NCBI RefSeq assembly: GCF_023283485.1 | Contig: NZ_JAKILU010000010.1 | Span: 1 to 64,000, forward strand | Reading direction: 5' to 3' | Source: Shewanella glacialipiscicola | Lineage (GTDB): Bacteria; Pseudomonadota; Gammaproteobacteria; Enterobacterales; Shewanellaceae | DNA length: 64,000 nt | Notes under the pieces: model-generated | Seen by the model: the letters and a program-made list of their open reading frames with translations, nothing else | Told to the model about the DNA's origin: nothing | Database searches by the model: none | In this document: positions 32,954 through 42,877 of the stretch, in pieces | How positions within the stretch are numbered: position 1 is the first letter of the stretch | Layout: each line of letters begins with the position of its first letter | Made by a program: the position numbers and the translations under genes

Positions 32954-33006
32954 GCGCTAAAACTACTGCGAGCGGATTATCTGTGGTGCATCAGGGTAGC
33001 TTAGGC

Positions 33007-33012
33007 TATAAT
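33007..33012 (+). promoter_or_regulatory. -10 element of the rnpB promoter
   Basis: A perfect TATAAT seven bases before the first paired base of RNase P RNA. The region 17 bases upstream is G-rich and gives no good -35, so the promoter may rely on other contacts. Confidence 0.6.
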
Positions 33013-33019
33013 CCGCGCC

Positions 33020-33371
<352 letters not shown>

Positions 33372-33377
33372 TTCAAT

Positions 33378-33416
33378 AAAAAGCCCGTTTGTCTTTAAAG
33401 ACAAACGGGCTTTTTA
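33378..33416 (+). terminator. Terminator of rnpB
   Basis: A long near-perfect stem built from AAGCCCGTTTGTCTTT and its complement, ending in five T, begins seven bases after the RNase P RNA. Confidence 0.94.
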
Positions 33417-33598
33417 TTATTTAAATGTTTATCCATATCTTAGCCGTTTCACTCAAGCCTGTTGTTCATCTCTATCGTTACAGTCATACAGTTTGTATTT
33501 ATGCTTTGCTACATACTCATTTTAATACTGAGTTACTTCACTCGCTTCACCCGAAGCCTTTCTAAAATATTTTGTTAAATACTTATTTTGTTAGATAG

Positions 33599-33847
33599 TT
33601 AGAGTTTGGTTATCCATCGCAAACCAAACAGACTACGCACTAATTTGACGGTACTGTTATGGCGCAGTTGAAATAAGCAACCAAGACCGAAACTCATCAT
33701 TAAGCCAGGCGTTGATCCCATAAAAATACGAATATGTTGCGCCAATAATTGGCTATTTACCTGTAATTGTTCATTTTGAATTCGGCTTTGCTCCGTTAGT
33801 TCAGCGAGTCTTACCTGCTTTTTTTTCAGTAATCGTTGAATTAGCAT
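33599..33847 (-). CDS. Small uncharacterised protein, third gene of a DUF883-type cluster
   Basis: An 82-residue basic protein. The charged N-terminal half (RLLKKKQVRLAELTEQSR) is probably helical, and a weakly hydrophobic segment lies near residues 42-60. I recognise no domain, but position and size resemble YqjK, third gene of the E. coli yqjDEK cluster. Its start has AGGA eight bases upstream, and it begins two bases after the preceding gene. Confidence 0.6.
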   Translation of the reverse strand: MLIQRLLKKKQVRLAELTEQSRIQNEQLQVNSQLLAQHIRIFMGSTPGLMMSFGLGCLFQLRHNSTVKLVRSLFGLRWITKL

Positions 33848-33849
33848 GT

Positions 33850-34350
33850 TTAGTTTCCTGTTCTTGTTGTGCCGTTAAAGAACAAAAGGCGTATCTGTTG
33901 CCAAGTATTTGAAAAACCGGCTTGTGAAAGCACATAACTAAGACTGCGCCAGCACCAAAACAATAGAATAAATTGCAATATCACTAAAGTAGATGCGGTA
34001 ATCAACACTGAGTGGCTCAGTTGAAATAGCAAATAACCTAGTACTAATAAAATACTACCCCAAAATAGGATTATACCAGCGCCAAAGCAAACCACTAACG
34101 CCGCAGCAATAATTAGGCTGCGCCCAGTTAGCTGCCATTCTGCGCTAGCTATTTTCTCAACCAGCATTAACTGATTAATATAGTTTTGCTTTGCTGAATG
34201 ACCCAGCGCAGCTATCAATGACAGCTGTTCTATAGCTTGCTCTACCGCGCTATTTGGGGGCGACTGCATAGGTGCAGCCTGCCCCGTACCCGTATAAACA
34301 GGTTGAGTTGGTTTTTGCGCAGGAGCGTCAGAACTTTCACGGCTCTGCAT
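33850..34350 (-). CDS. YqjE-like (holin superfamily III type) membrane protein
   Basis: A 166-residue protein with a Pro/Gln-rich soluble N-terminus (about residues 1-50) and two long hydrophobic segments, about residues 77-105 and 106-130 (LIIAAALVVCFGAGIILFWG and a second Leu-rich helix). This is the topology of the YqjE/phage-holin-superfamily proteins found beside DUF883 genes. Function is unknown. AAGG precedes the ATG at a good distance. Confidence 0.65.
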   Translation of the reverse strand: MQSRESSDAPAQKPTQPVYTGTGQAAPMQSPPNSAVEQAIEQLSLIAALGHSAKQNYINQLMLVEKIASAEWQLTGRSLIIAAALVVCFGAGIILFWGSILLVLGYLLFQLSHSVLITASTLVILQFILLFWCWRSLSYVLSQAGFSNTWQQIRLLFFNGTTRTGN

Positions 34351-34359
34351 AACGTTACC

Positions 34360-34689
34360 TTAGCGACGACGTAGTAAAGCCGTGAACAGTGCACCCGCTG
34401 CAAACGCGATCCCCGCAGTGGCGAGTGGGTTTTGTACGGCAAACTCACGTGTTTTACTGTATGAGTCGTGCAGCTGCTGTTTGACTTCTTCTTGCTTGTG
34501 GGCAAGGGTTTCTTGCGAACTAGCGGCTGTTTTCCGTAATGTATCTTCAGCGGCGGCGGCTTTTACTGCTACAGCATCAACGGCATGATGAGTTGCCTCA
34601 GCCGCTTTTGCTGTAACGGGGGCAGCAACGAGTGAATCTACAGTGGCAGTAGTGTTAGCGTTATCTGTTGTACTTTTTGAGCTGGCCAT
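34360..34689 (-). CDS. DUF883 (YqjD/ElaB-like) tail-anchored protein
   Basis: A 109-residue protein with an Ala-rich, charged coiled-coil body (LRKTAASSQETLAHKQEEVK) and a C-terminal glycine-containing helix ending in TALLRRR (about residues 88-109). This is the DUF883 architecture. YqjD and ElaB tether ribosomes to the inner membrane in stationary phase in E. coli (family knowledge). The ATG at 34689 has AAGGAGG six bases upstream, so a longer in-frame start at 34716 is rejected. It heads a three-gene operon. Confidence 0.8.
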   Translation of the reverse strand: MASSKSTTDNANTTATVDSLVAAPVTAKAAEATHHAVDAVAVKAAAAEDTLRKTAASSQETLAHKQEEVKQQLHDSYSKTREFAVQNPLATAGIAFAAGALFTALLRRR

Positions 34690-35186
34690 AGGGAGCCTCC
34701 TTGGAAAACACTGCAAAATACAGCAACATACTGTACTTAATACTATGGTAGCAATCGATGTGCCATATAGTATAAGTGTTATAAAACAGTTGCTTAATCT
34801 GGATTTCTCTTAAGGGGTGTAGCCCTGTTGCTGTAGAAGTTACCTATTTTGAGTAATTTTTACCTATCGAATGATAAGTGAAGGACGTCATCAATCATGG
34901 TTGTACTTTGTACTGTAACTAAGACATGGCGACAACATACTCAAGTTTTTGCTTAAGGCATGCTTATACATTGGGTCAGTTTCAATATCTCGTCTGTGAT
35001 CACCATTTATCGTGAAAAATGTCAGCAATGTTTTGCTTTATTAATTTAAGTGAATCGGTCGTGCCTCTGGCATAGTGTGCTAATGCAGTGCTTTTATTTA
35101 CAGTTAATTTAATGCTTTAAAATTAATGTTTTAGTTGTTAGTTAGGCAGTTTTTATCGGCATGATTAAGGCTGGGCGCGTTAATAC
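34690..35186. other. Intergenic region with no visible gene
   Basis: About 500 A/T-rich bases between the DUF883 operon and the Omp85-like gene, both on the minus strand. I see no RNA gene, convincing hairpin or repeat. It must hold the DUF883 operon promoter, but no clear -35/-10 pair was identified. Confidence 0.5.
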
Positions 35187-36824
35187 TTAAAAACTTTGCT
35201 TTACTAAGAATCGCCATTCCCAGCTATTGGTTGCATCGCCGCCAGTGTAAGGGACTGAGAAATCAATATGCGCAACGTTGCCATAGCTAGAGCGTGAGGA
35301 GTAAATCCGCGCACCAATGCCTATGCTACCCAGAGGGCCGCTGACTTCGTTATTATCGGCGAGTTGACCACCAGAGGCTTGGCCCAAATCGGTAAATACT
35401 GCCCAGCCGAGTTCAGCCAGTTGGTATAAATTAATATTGGGGTAATTGCGTATCTCTGCGGTGAGCAACCATTGATTATCCCCTTGTTGATATTCGTTGG
35501 GGTAACCGCGCACGCCAGTTTCATCCCCTAGTCCTTCGGTGAGATCCAGATAAGTGTTCTGTGAAAGGCGAGCCCAAGCTTTACCATAAGCCGTCCACTT
35601 AGGATGAATTTGATAGAAATATTCAGCTTGAATATCCACTGTGTAAGTGTCTTTTTGGCTGGTAGCGATGGTACTTGTACCGCCCATTTCTAATAGCCAT
35701 AGCTGATTATCAAACTTATAACCGCCAGCACTTTGCCATTTAACGTGGTAGCCAATAGGGCTGTTGTCGTCTACGTCATTGGTTTCTAAGCCGAGTTGTA
35801 CGTAGTGGTGCCAGCCTAGATTAAAGTCCTCATTATTTGTAATGAGATGTACGTTATTGAGTACATAGAAATCATCTTGAATAAACTCGTAGCCGACCCA
35901 AGGATACATAAAGTCCCTATTTGGGGGGAGCATTGATGTAGGATAGAGTTCAGTGTTGACGAATTCGTGTTTATCTTGAGTCACGCCAGTAATAAAGCGA
36001 GAAAGATGTTCACTGTTCTTATTTATTAACCAGCCATATTGTAGATTGAGGTAATCAATGGTGTGCTCGAATTCATTCACATCCTCCCCATTTTGTCTCA
36101 GCGTATCTATACGGTTCTCATCTAAAAACTCTGCTGAATACATGGTATTAGTATTAAGTGAATAGAATGGCTTACTGACATAAACGTGTTTGGCTTGGCC
36201 GTCGCTATTATCATAAAACTCGGCCGCAAGGATACCGTGTTCGATAATGCTGATCGGGGCTTCAAAGGCAAAGGCATAACCATTACGGGATTCATTAGAT
36301 TGGTATTTGAGGCGGGTGCGGATACCTGTTCCAAACAAGTTGTCTTCTTTAACGCCAAAAGAATAGCGGGTGTCGCCGCCTGAGCTACTTAAGCTTGCAG
36401 TCGGGAGTAAGGACCAGTTATCCCAAGTTTCGACGACAACAGATTCAAGTGCTGGATCGGTATCGGCTTCGGGATCTTTTTCGGCAACATAAACCTTGGC
36501 ATCGCGAATGTAGGGCACCGCGCGGAGGAGTCGCTGGGATTCGTCGAGATCTTTTTGGCTAATACTATCAGCTTCGTTAAACGTCAGATTATCGAGGACC
36601 ACATATTCTTTAGTATTAATATGTAAGGCGTTAGCCCAGCGGTGGATAAAAAAAGCATCCGGAGCGGATTCATCAAAAATGGGGTTGTTAACCACTACTA
36701 TCTTGCTGATTTTTTTGGTTTCTTTAACCTTATGTTCAGCTTTAACATCTTCTGCTTGGGCAACATTGAGGCAGCTGCTAATGCAGCAAGGTAGGATGCA
36801 TGCATACTGGACGAATTTCTGCAT
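35187..36824 (-). CDS. POTRA plus Omp85-like beta-barrel outer-membrane protein
   Basis: A 545-residue protein with a signal peptide (cleavage near NVAQA-ED, residue 24). A single POTRA-like region covers about residues 40-110 (YVVLDNLTFNEADSISQKD, LLRAVPYIRDAKVYV). A beta-rich C-terminal portion ends in Phe (WEWRFLVKQSF). GVRGYPNEY near residue 435 matches the conserved VRG[FY] loop-6 motif of the Omp85 superfamily. It is too short for BamA or TamA and has no TpsA partner nearby. Function is unknown. The gene appears monocistronic. Confidence 0.75.
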   Translation of the reverse strand: MQKFVQYACILPCCISSCLNVAQAEDVKAEHKVKETKKISKIVVVNNPIFDESAPDAFFIHRWANALHINTKEYVVLDNLTFNEADSISQKDLDESQRLLRAVPYIRDAKVYVAEKDPEADTDPALESVVVETWDNWSLLPTASLSSSGGDTRYSFGVKEDNLFGTGIRTRLKYQSNESRNGYAFAFEAPISIIEHGILAAEFYDNSDGQAKHVYVSKPFYSLNTNTMYSAEFLDENRIDTLRQNGEDVNEFEHTIDYLNLQYGWLINKNSEHLSRFITGVTQDKHEFVNTELYPTSMLPPNRDFMYPWVGYEFIQDDFYVLNNVHLITNNEDFNLGWHHYVQLGLETNDVDDNSPIGYHVKWQSAGGYKFDNQLWLLEMGGTSTIATSQKDTYTVDIQAEYFYQIHPKWTAYGKAWARLSQNTYLDLTEGLGDETGVRGYPNEYQQGDNQWLLTAEIRNYPNINLYQLAELGWAVFTDLGQASGGQLADNNEVSGPLGSIGIGARIYSSRSSYGNVAHIDFSVPYTGGDATNSWEWRFLVKQSF

Positions 36825-37005
36825 AAAAGGCCACTCCGATGAAATTGACGACTGCAGTAAAAATAATTTTACGCTGCAATTTACAATTTAATAACACACG
36901 GAAACGGGCTGCTCGTCAAGGAAATAGTAAAAGAAGTTTCTTATTTTACTTAATGTTAGCTTAAGAATGTTGCAGGGTAGTACGCTGCCGCTATATTCAA
37001 ACTTG

Positions 37006-38226
37006 TTACAAGGTTCGTCTAGGTGGTACGGCGACATTAGCAAAGATGAGTCCTGCAATGAGTGACATAAAAATCAGGAAAATTTGCGATCCTATGTGTG
37101 ATTGATTCAGCATGGTCTCACCAGAGATCAACGCATTGAGTCCAATATAGGTTTTACTGCCAGGCACTAAGATGACGATGCCTTGCAGCAGTGCAATGGA
37201 GGCGGGTGCTTTCATCCAGCGGGCAAAGAGGTTGGAGTAAATCCCTACGGCTAAAGCACCGAAAAAAATCCCCACAGAATCACCAAAATAATGTCCACCC
37301 AGCATGGCCGAGAAAAACGCAACAATTCCCGCTAATACACCCCAAGGCGAATCTTGCATCCGCGCCTTGAAGATAAACACTAATGCCATAGATAAAATGG
37401 GCACTGCTGACCAAATCGCCCAACGTGGCAAGCCTTCTGGTTCTGTATGAATCGCTTCACCAAATGCGGCGATACCGATTGCCATGCCGAGCACGGCACC
37501 GAAGTACAGCTTAAATAACTGCATTGTCGCATCCATAATGCGCGCAGTTCCTGAAATTAAATCTCGGGCTGCGAGTTCGGCTAAGCCTAGCGTTAACGCT
37601 AAGCCAGGAATAAAAATAATGATGGAGGAGAGGATCACTACTGGGATATTAATATTGGGATCGATTCGCGCTATACCACAGGCGGCAACGGCACAAAGAA
37701 TAGTTGCAAAGGGTTCGAGTACCTCGGCCATACGCGCTGAACGCTCGGCGCGGTATACCAAGCCATAAACCAACAAACCTAACAGTCCTGACCAAAACAC
37801 ATCGTTCCAGCCAGTGCCCATCAACATGGCAAAGGCCGCGGCTGCCGTACCAAAAGAAAAACAGGTTAATACTGGGCCATAGGGATTAGGCTTGTTGGCA
37901 ATTTCTTCGAGGCGATCTAAGGCTTCGGCTAAGGTGCGTTTTCCTGATGTTAATTCATCAACTAATTCGTCGGTGCGGGCGAGTGAGCCGAGATCGAGCT
38001 CGCCAGGTTTGACTCGAGCCGCATGGTTGTATTCTTGATCGGTATCGTGTTGCAATACAAAAGTCATCGAAGTGGGCGAAATCAAAAAATAGCCTTCGAT
38101 ACCTAAGGTGCGGGCGACGGTTTGTAAATGGGTTTCTAGCCGATAGGCGGGTGTGCCAAATTTATGTAAAGCCTTGCCTAGCTTTATGATAAATCTACGT
38201 TTTTCGATAAACTCGTCGTTATCCAA
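37006..38226 (-). CDS. Threonine/serine exporter (ThrE family, fused form)
   Basis: A 406-residue inner-membrane protein joining the N-terminal DUF1212 domain (KLGKALHKFGTPAYRLE at the start, acidic-rich first 120 residues) and the C-terminal ThrE_2 domain, about ten helices in all. SIIIFIPGLALTLGLAELAA and LLQGIVILVPGSKTYIGL are the paired loop motifs of the two halves. Members export threonine and serine. Substrate here is inferred from family only. It is divergent from the MAPEG gene. Confidence 0.87.
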   Translation of the reverse strand: MDNDEFIEKRRFIIKLGKALHKFGTPAYRLETHLQTVARTLGIEGYFLISPTSMTFVLQHDTDQEYNHAARVKPGELDLGSLARTDELVDELTSGKRTLAEALDRLEEIANKPNPYGPVLTCFSFGTAAAAFAMLMGTGWNDVFWSGLLGLLVYGLVYRAERSARMAEVLEPFATILCAVAACGIARIDPNINIPVVILSSIIIFIPGLALTLGLAELAARDLISGTARIMDATMQLFKLYFGAVLGMAIGIAAFGEAIHTEPEGLPRWAIWSAVPILSMALVFIFKARMQDSPWGVLAGIVAFFSAMLGGHYFGDSVGIFFGALAVGIYSNLFARWMKAPASIALLQGIVILVPGSKTYIGLNALISGETMLNQSHIGSQIFLIFMSLIAGLIFANVAVPPRRTL

Positions 38227-38280
38227 TCGGGGTATTCACTGTATAAAAGTTGTCGGGGATGACGCGCGCATATTAACCGA

Positions 38281-38318
38281 TATTTTCGTTAAAAGGTTAA
38301 TGCCTTTTAACGAAAATA
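38281..38318. repeat. Perfect 16-bp inverted repeat in the thrE-MAPEG divergent region
   Basis: The arms TATTTTCGTTAAAAGG (38281-38296) and CCTTTTAACGAAAATA (38303-38318) are exact complements with a TTAATG loop. It lies between divergent starts (38226 and 38383), so it could be an operator or an mRNA leader hairpin. No T run follows, so it is not a standard terminator. Confidence 0.7.
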
Positions 38319-38382
38319 TAAATAAATTACTGAATTTTTACCGCTCGGGCTATAGTCAGTTTTTTGATACAGGGAGATATCT

Positions 38383-38793
38383 ATGTCTATGATGGTGACG
38401 GGCCTTTACGCTAGCCTTACGGGATTACTCTCCGTAGCTTTAGCTTATCGAGTCGTAAAATTAAGAAGAAGCCACAAGATTGGCCTTGGGGATAGTGGTA
38501 ATAGCGCGCTTTCCTTGGCATGCAGAGTCCATGCTAACCTGATGGAAAATGCACCTATCGTATTAATTTTGATGCTGGTGGCTGAGACGGGTGGCTTGCC
38601 AGTATTCTATTTGCATTGCTTTGGTACTGTGTGGATAGTCGCACGCTTACTGCATGCTATTGGGTTAACTCACGGCCAAGGCGGTTATCATTTTGGCCGC
38701 TTTTGGGGTGTATTACTCACTTGGCTAGTGATTATCAGTTTGGCGCTGGTGGATTTGTTGTATTTTATCCAAGGGTTAGCAAAGGGATGGTAG
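38383..38793 (+). CDS. MAPEG-family membrane protein (YecN-like)
   Basis: A 136-residue protein with four predicted helices. The MAPEG pattern is visible: the polar ALACRVHANLMENAPIVL-type segment (CRVHANLMENAPIV) and the following LLHAIGL with Arg before it. Eukaryotic relatives are glutathione transferases or leukotriene synthases; bacterial activity is unproven. The start has GGAG six bases upstream. Confidence 0.85.
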   Translation: MSMMVTGLYASLTGLLSVALAYRVVKLRRSHKIGLGDSGNSALSLACRVHANLMENAPIVLILMLVAETGGLPVFYLHCFGTVWIVARLLHAIGLTHGQGGYHFGRFWGVLLTWLVIISLALVDLLYFIQGLAKGW

Positions 38794-39006
38794 GCTTGTA
38801 AGATGGGCGGTCGATTTCGCCCTAAGCCATATCCATAGCGGATTTAAGGGTATTGCACTTAAGGCTTAAATACTCTCAAATATGCCTTGGTTGATGTTTT
38901 TTTAATCGTACTTATCCTTCGTTGCCTGCTATACTCCGCGTCCCTAAATTGGCATCGCTGTTCCAGTGACGCCTTTATTTGATACTACGTTTTCGGGTCA
39001 CAAACG

Positions 39007-41463
39007 ATGCAAGTTGAATCCACACTCTTTAGTCATCCCAAATATTGGGGTACGGGCGACAGTACTGCGCCTTTCTTACCTATGTCTCGCAAGGAGATGG
39101 ATAAGCTTGGCTGGGATAGCTGTGACGTTATTATAGTCACGGGCGATGCTTATGTGGATCATCCAAGCTTTGGCATGGCGGTGATCGGCCGAATGTTAGA
39201 AGCACAAGGTTATCGTGTGGGGATTATTTCTCAACCCGATTGGTCGAGTAAAGATGCCTTTATGCAACTGGGCCGACCCAACCTGTTTTTCGGCGTAACC
39301 GCTGGCAACATGGATTCAATGATCAACCGTTATACCGCTGACCGTCGTTTACGTTCTGACGATGCTTATACCGCCGGAGATATTGGCGGTAAGCGCCCTG
39401 ATCGCGCGGTAACCGTATATACCCAACGTTGTAAAGAAGCCTTTAAAGAGGTGCCAGTGATCATTGGCGGCATCGAAGCCAGTTTACGCCGTATCGCCCA
39501 TTATGATTATTGGTCTGACAAAGTGCGTCGCAGTGTGATTTTTGACGCAAAGGCCGATTTGCTGATGTATGGCAATGCCGAGCGGCCTTTAGTTGAAGTC
39601 GCGCGTCGTTTAGCAGCAGGTGAACCGATTAGTTCGCTGCACGATGTGCGTGGCACAGCTGTTATCCGTAAAGAGCCATTACCAGAATGGCGCGGTATGG
39701 ACTCGCGCAAGATTGACCAACTGCATAAAATCGAACCACTGCAAAACCCTTATGGTGGCGATGATGTAGGTTGTACTAACTTATCTGGCCCATCGGATGT
39801 AAAGATTTTTGACAACGAAGCGCCTAAAGCTATTAGTGTACAACCTCCGCGCCCTAAGCCATGGGATAAAACCTATGTATTGCTGCCAGCATTTGAAAAA
39901 GTCTCTGAAGACAAATATTTATACGCCCATGCTTCGCGGATTTTACATCAAGAGCAAAACCCAGGCTGTGCTCGTGCGCTATTTCAGCCCCACGGCGACC
40001 GCGCTGTTTGGGTCAATCCGCCTGCATGGCCGCTTAATACCGATGAAATGGACGCGGTATTTGATTTAGCCTATCAACGTGTACCACATCCGATTTATGG
40101 CAAGGATAAAATCCCTGCTTACGACATGATTAAAACCTCAATTAATATCATGCGTGGTTGCTTTGGAGGCTGCTCTTTCTGTTCGATTACCGAGCATGAA
40201 GGTCGAATTATTCAAAGTCGCTCACAAGAGTCGATTGTTAAAGAAATCAAAGATATTCAACAAAAAATCCCGGGATTTAAAGGTGTTATTTCTGACTTAG
40301 GTGGTCCAACCGCTAACATGTATCGCTTAGGTTGTACTAGCGAGAAAGCTGAAAAAACCTGCCGCCGTTTATCCTGCGTATTCCCATCAATTTGTGGCCA
40401 CTTAGGCACAGATCATAAACACACTATCGACTTGTACCGTGCGGCGCGCGCTGTGCCAGGTATTAAGAAGGTATTAATTGCATCGGGTGTGCGTTATGAC
40501 TTGGCGATTGAAAATCCAGAGTATGTCAAAGAATTAGTGCAGCACCATGTTGGCGGTTATTTAAAAATTGCCCCTGAGCATACCGAAGAAGGGCCGCTCA
40601 ATAAGATGATGAAACCTGGCATGGGCGCTTACGATAAGTTTAAAGAACTGTTCGACAAGTTCTCGAAAGAAGCGGGTAAAGAGCAGTTCCTGATCCCTTA
40701 CTTTATTTCGGCGCATCCAGGCACGACCGACGAAGACATGGTGAATTTAGCGCTGTGGTTGAAGGAACGTAAGTTCAAGCTCGATCAAGTGCAAAACTTT
40801 TATCCATCACCTATGGCCAATGCGACCACGATTTATCATACCGAATTAAACTCGCTGAAAAACGTCAAGCACACCAGTGAGGTGGTACCTGTGCCGAAAA
40901 AAGGTCGCCAACGTCGTTTGCACAAAGCCTTGCTGCGTTATCACGACCCCGCGGGTTGGCCATTGATCCGTGAAGGATTAACTGCCATGGGACGTGAAGA
41001 CTTAATTGGCAATAGTCCGCATCAATTAGTGCCACCAGAAGGTCGTAATGAACGCGGGCCTAAGTGGATGAAAGACGCTAACCAAGGTCAAAAAGCCTTC
41101 ACGCGCTTTTCGGGTAATCAGTTTGATGACCGTAAAGGCGATGGTAAATCTAAAGGTTCGGCTAAAGGTGGTGCTCAGGCTAACGCTAACGCAGAATCAA
41201 AACTTGTCATTAAAGGTGGGAAACCCGCAGCGAATGGCACTAAGCCAGCGGGATCTAAACCTAGTGGATCTAAGCCCAGCGGAGCCAATTCGAGTCGTCC
41301 TGGCGCTAAAGCGCCCTTTGGTCAGTCAGGTTTTAAGTCAAACTCCCAGACTAAAGGCGGTACTCAAGTCCAGAGCGGTGCCGGGATAAAAGGTACAAAT
41401 CCATCAAGAAGTGGTGGTAAAGCTGCGGGTAAATCCTCTCAAGGTAATCAACAGGTTAAGTAA
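39007..41463 (+). CDS. YgiQ-family radical SAM protein
   Basis: An 818-residue cytosolic protein. The N-terminal domain contains [17 protein letters not shown]. The radical-SAM cluster is CFGGCSFC with Cys385, Cys389 and Cys392. [16 protein letters not shown] and [18 protein letters not shown] are family hallmarks. The last 110 residues are low-complexity, rich in Lys, Gly, Ser and Ala (repeated SKPSG units), and probably disordered. The substrate of YgiQ proteins is unknown. The gene is monocistronic. Confidence 0.93.
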   Translation: MQVESTLFSHPKYWGTGDSTAPFLPMSRKEMDKLGWDSCDVIIVTGDAYVDHPSFGMAVIGRMLEAQGYRVGIISQPDWSSKDAFMQLGRPNLFFGVTAGNMDSMINRYTADRRLRSDDAYTAGDIGGKRPDRAVTVYTQRCKEAFKEVPVIIGGIEASLRRIAHYDYWSDKVRRSVIFDAKADLLMYGNAERPLVEVARRLAAGEPISSLHDVRGTAVIRKEPLPEWRGMDSRKIDQLHKIEPLQNPYGGDDVGCTNLSGPSDVKIFDNEAPKAISVQPPRPKPWDKTYVLLPAFEKVSEDKYLYAHASRILHQEQNPGCARALFQPHGDRAVWVNPPAWPLNTDEMDAVFDLAYQRVPHPIYGKDKIPAYDMIKTSINIMRGCFGGCSFCSITEHEGRIIQSRSQESIVKEIKDIQQKIPGFKGVISDLGGPTANMYRLGCTSEKAEKTCRRLSCVFPSICGHLGTDHKHTIDLYRAARAVPGIKKVLIASGVRYDLAIENPEYVKELVQHHVGGYLKIAPEHTEEGPLNKMMKPGMGAYDKFKELFDKFSKEAGKEQFLIPYFISAHPGTTDEDMVNLALWLKERKFKLDQVQNFYPSPMANATTIYHTELNSLKNVKHTSEVVPVPKKGRQRRLHKALLRYHDPAGWPLIREGLTAMGREDLIGNSPHQLVPPEGRNERGPKWMKDANQGQKAFTRFSGNQFDDRKGDGKSKGSAKGGAQANANAESKLVIKGGKPAANGTKPAGSKPSGSKPSGANSSRPGAKAPFGQSGFKSNSQTKGGTQVQSGAGIKGTNPSRSGGKAAGKSSQGNQQVK

Positions 41464-41490
41464 TCACTTTTTAGCTGCCGACCAATATAA

Positions 41491-41521
41491 CAAGGCCATT
41501 CCAGAACGTGGAGTGGCCTTG
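41491..41521 (+). terminator. Hairpin after the ygiQ gene
   Basis: CAAGGCCATTCC pairs with GGAGTGGCCTTG (one G-T pair) around an AGAACGT loop, 27 bases after the stop. There is no T run, so termination would be weak or factor-assisted. The rest of the gap to 41840 has no gene. Confidence 0.55.
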
Positions 41522-41770
41522 TAGCATGATTATCCCGTAACACCCTATCTAATCCTTTTTTACCGCGAGTCTGCCTTGCTGAAATATGTCCATGCTTTGC
41601 TTTAAATAAGCAGATACAGGCGCGTTATCGTCTGAGCTTTGTGCCTAATACTACCAGTTACTATTTATCGGTAAATTATCAAAAACGAGAAGCTGACGAT
41701 AAAATAGTCCGTAGCTGGTATCACTAGATGAACTATTATAAGATCTCCGAGTGATGATTATGCCTACTGT

Positions 41771-41799
41771 TTGTTTATATTCGATATTTTAGCTATACA
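41771..41799 (+). promoter_or_regulatory. Possible promoter of gntR
   Basis: TTGTTT and TATACA are spaced by 17 bases, about 40 bases before the gntR ATG. Both boxes are imperfect matches to sigma-70 consensus, so this is tentative. Confidence 0.35.
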
Positions 41800-41840
41800 T
41801 CTCACCCATATCCGCGGCTTGTTAACTAACATTAGATACT

Positions 41841-42839
41841 ATGAATAAAAAGCGCAGACCTACTCTTCAAGATGTTGCCGATCAAGTTGGTGTGACCAAA
41901 ATGACGGTGAGCCGCTATTTAAAAAATCCAACAAGGGTGGCACAAAGCACTCAAGAAAAGATCGCTATCGCGCTAGAAACATTAGGCTATATCCCTAATC
42001 GTGCGCCAGAAATCTTGGCTCAATCAACTAGCCGCGCCATTGGTGTATTAGTGCCTTCTTTAACCAACCAAGTGTTTGCAGAAGTGCTGCGCGGTATCGA
42101 GAATGTGGCCGGTCAACGCGGTTATCAAACCATGCTGGCTCACTATGGTTATCAGGCTGAAGTAGAAGAGGAGCGGATTGCATCACTGCTCTCTTATAAT
42201 ATTGATGGATTACTTTTGTCTGAGAGTTACCACACCCCACGTACCGTACGAATGATTGAAACAGCGGGTATTCCGGTAATCGAAATGATGGATAGCGTGT
42301 CGCCTGCGATTCAGCAATGTGTTGGTTTTGATAACACTGCTGCCGCTTACGAGATGGTGCAAGCCATGATTACACAAGGCTATCTACACATTGCTTACTT
42401 AGGCGCTCGAATGGATGTGCGCACCCAACTTAAGATGCAAGGCTACGAGTTAGCAATGGCAGAAGCTAAGCTCACACCCTTGGCGATGACCACCAATGAT
42501 GCTTCTTCGTTTTCTTTAGGGGCATCGCTGTTACAACAAACCTTAGCGAAATATCCCTACGTGGACAGTTTTTTTTGCACTAACGATGATTTGGCCGCAG
42601 GGGTGATATTTGAGTGCCAAAGACAAGGGATTAAAGTGCCTGAGCAGATAGGTGTTGCGGGGTTTCATGGCCATGATATTGGCCAATCTATGACGCCAAA
42701 ATTGGCGAGTATTATTACCCCAAGAAATGACATTGGTCGTATAGCAGCAACTGAGTTATTAGATAGGTTAAATGGCAAAGAGATCGAACAATCCGTCATA
42801 GAGCTAGGTTATCGGATTGATCTAGGGGAAACCTTGTAG
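41841..42839 (+). CDS. gntR: GntR-type gluconate repressor (LacI family)
   Basis: A 332-residue regulator. The N-terminal LacI helix-turn-helix (TLQDVADQVGVTKMTVSRYL, residues 8-27) is followed by a hinge and periplasmic-binding-like effector domain (GVLVPSLTNQVFAEVLRGIE). In E. coli GntR represses gntT and gntK until gluconate binds. Two matching operators lie between gntT and gntK here. It is convergent with gntT. Confidence 0.92.
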   Translation: MNKKRRPTLQDVADQVGVTKMTVSRYLKNPTRVAQSTQEKIAIALETLGYIPNRAPEILAQSTSRAIGVLVPSLTNQVFAEVLRGIENVAGQRGYQTMLAHYGYQAEVEEERIASLLSYNIDGLLLSESYHTPRTVRMIETAGIPVIEMMDSVSPAIQQCVGFDNTAAAYEMVQAMITQGYLHIAYLGARMDVRTQLKMQGYELAMAEAKLTPLAMTTNDASSFSLGASLLQQTLAKYPYVDSFFCTNDDLAAGVIFECQRQGIKVPEQIGVAGFHGHDIGQSMTPKLASIITPRNDIGRIAATELLDRLNGKEIEQSVIELGYRIDLGETL

Positions 42840-42877
42840 TTTCCCCTAGAGTCTTTGGTTCAATATATCTATTGTGA

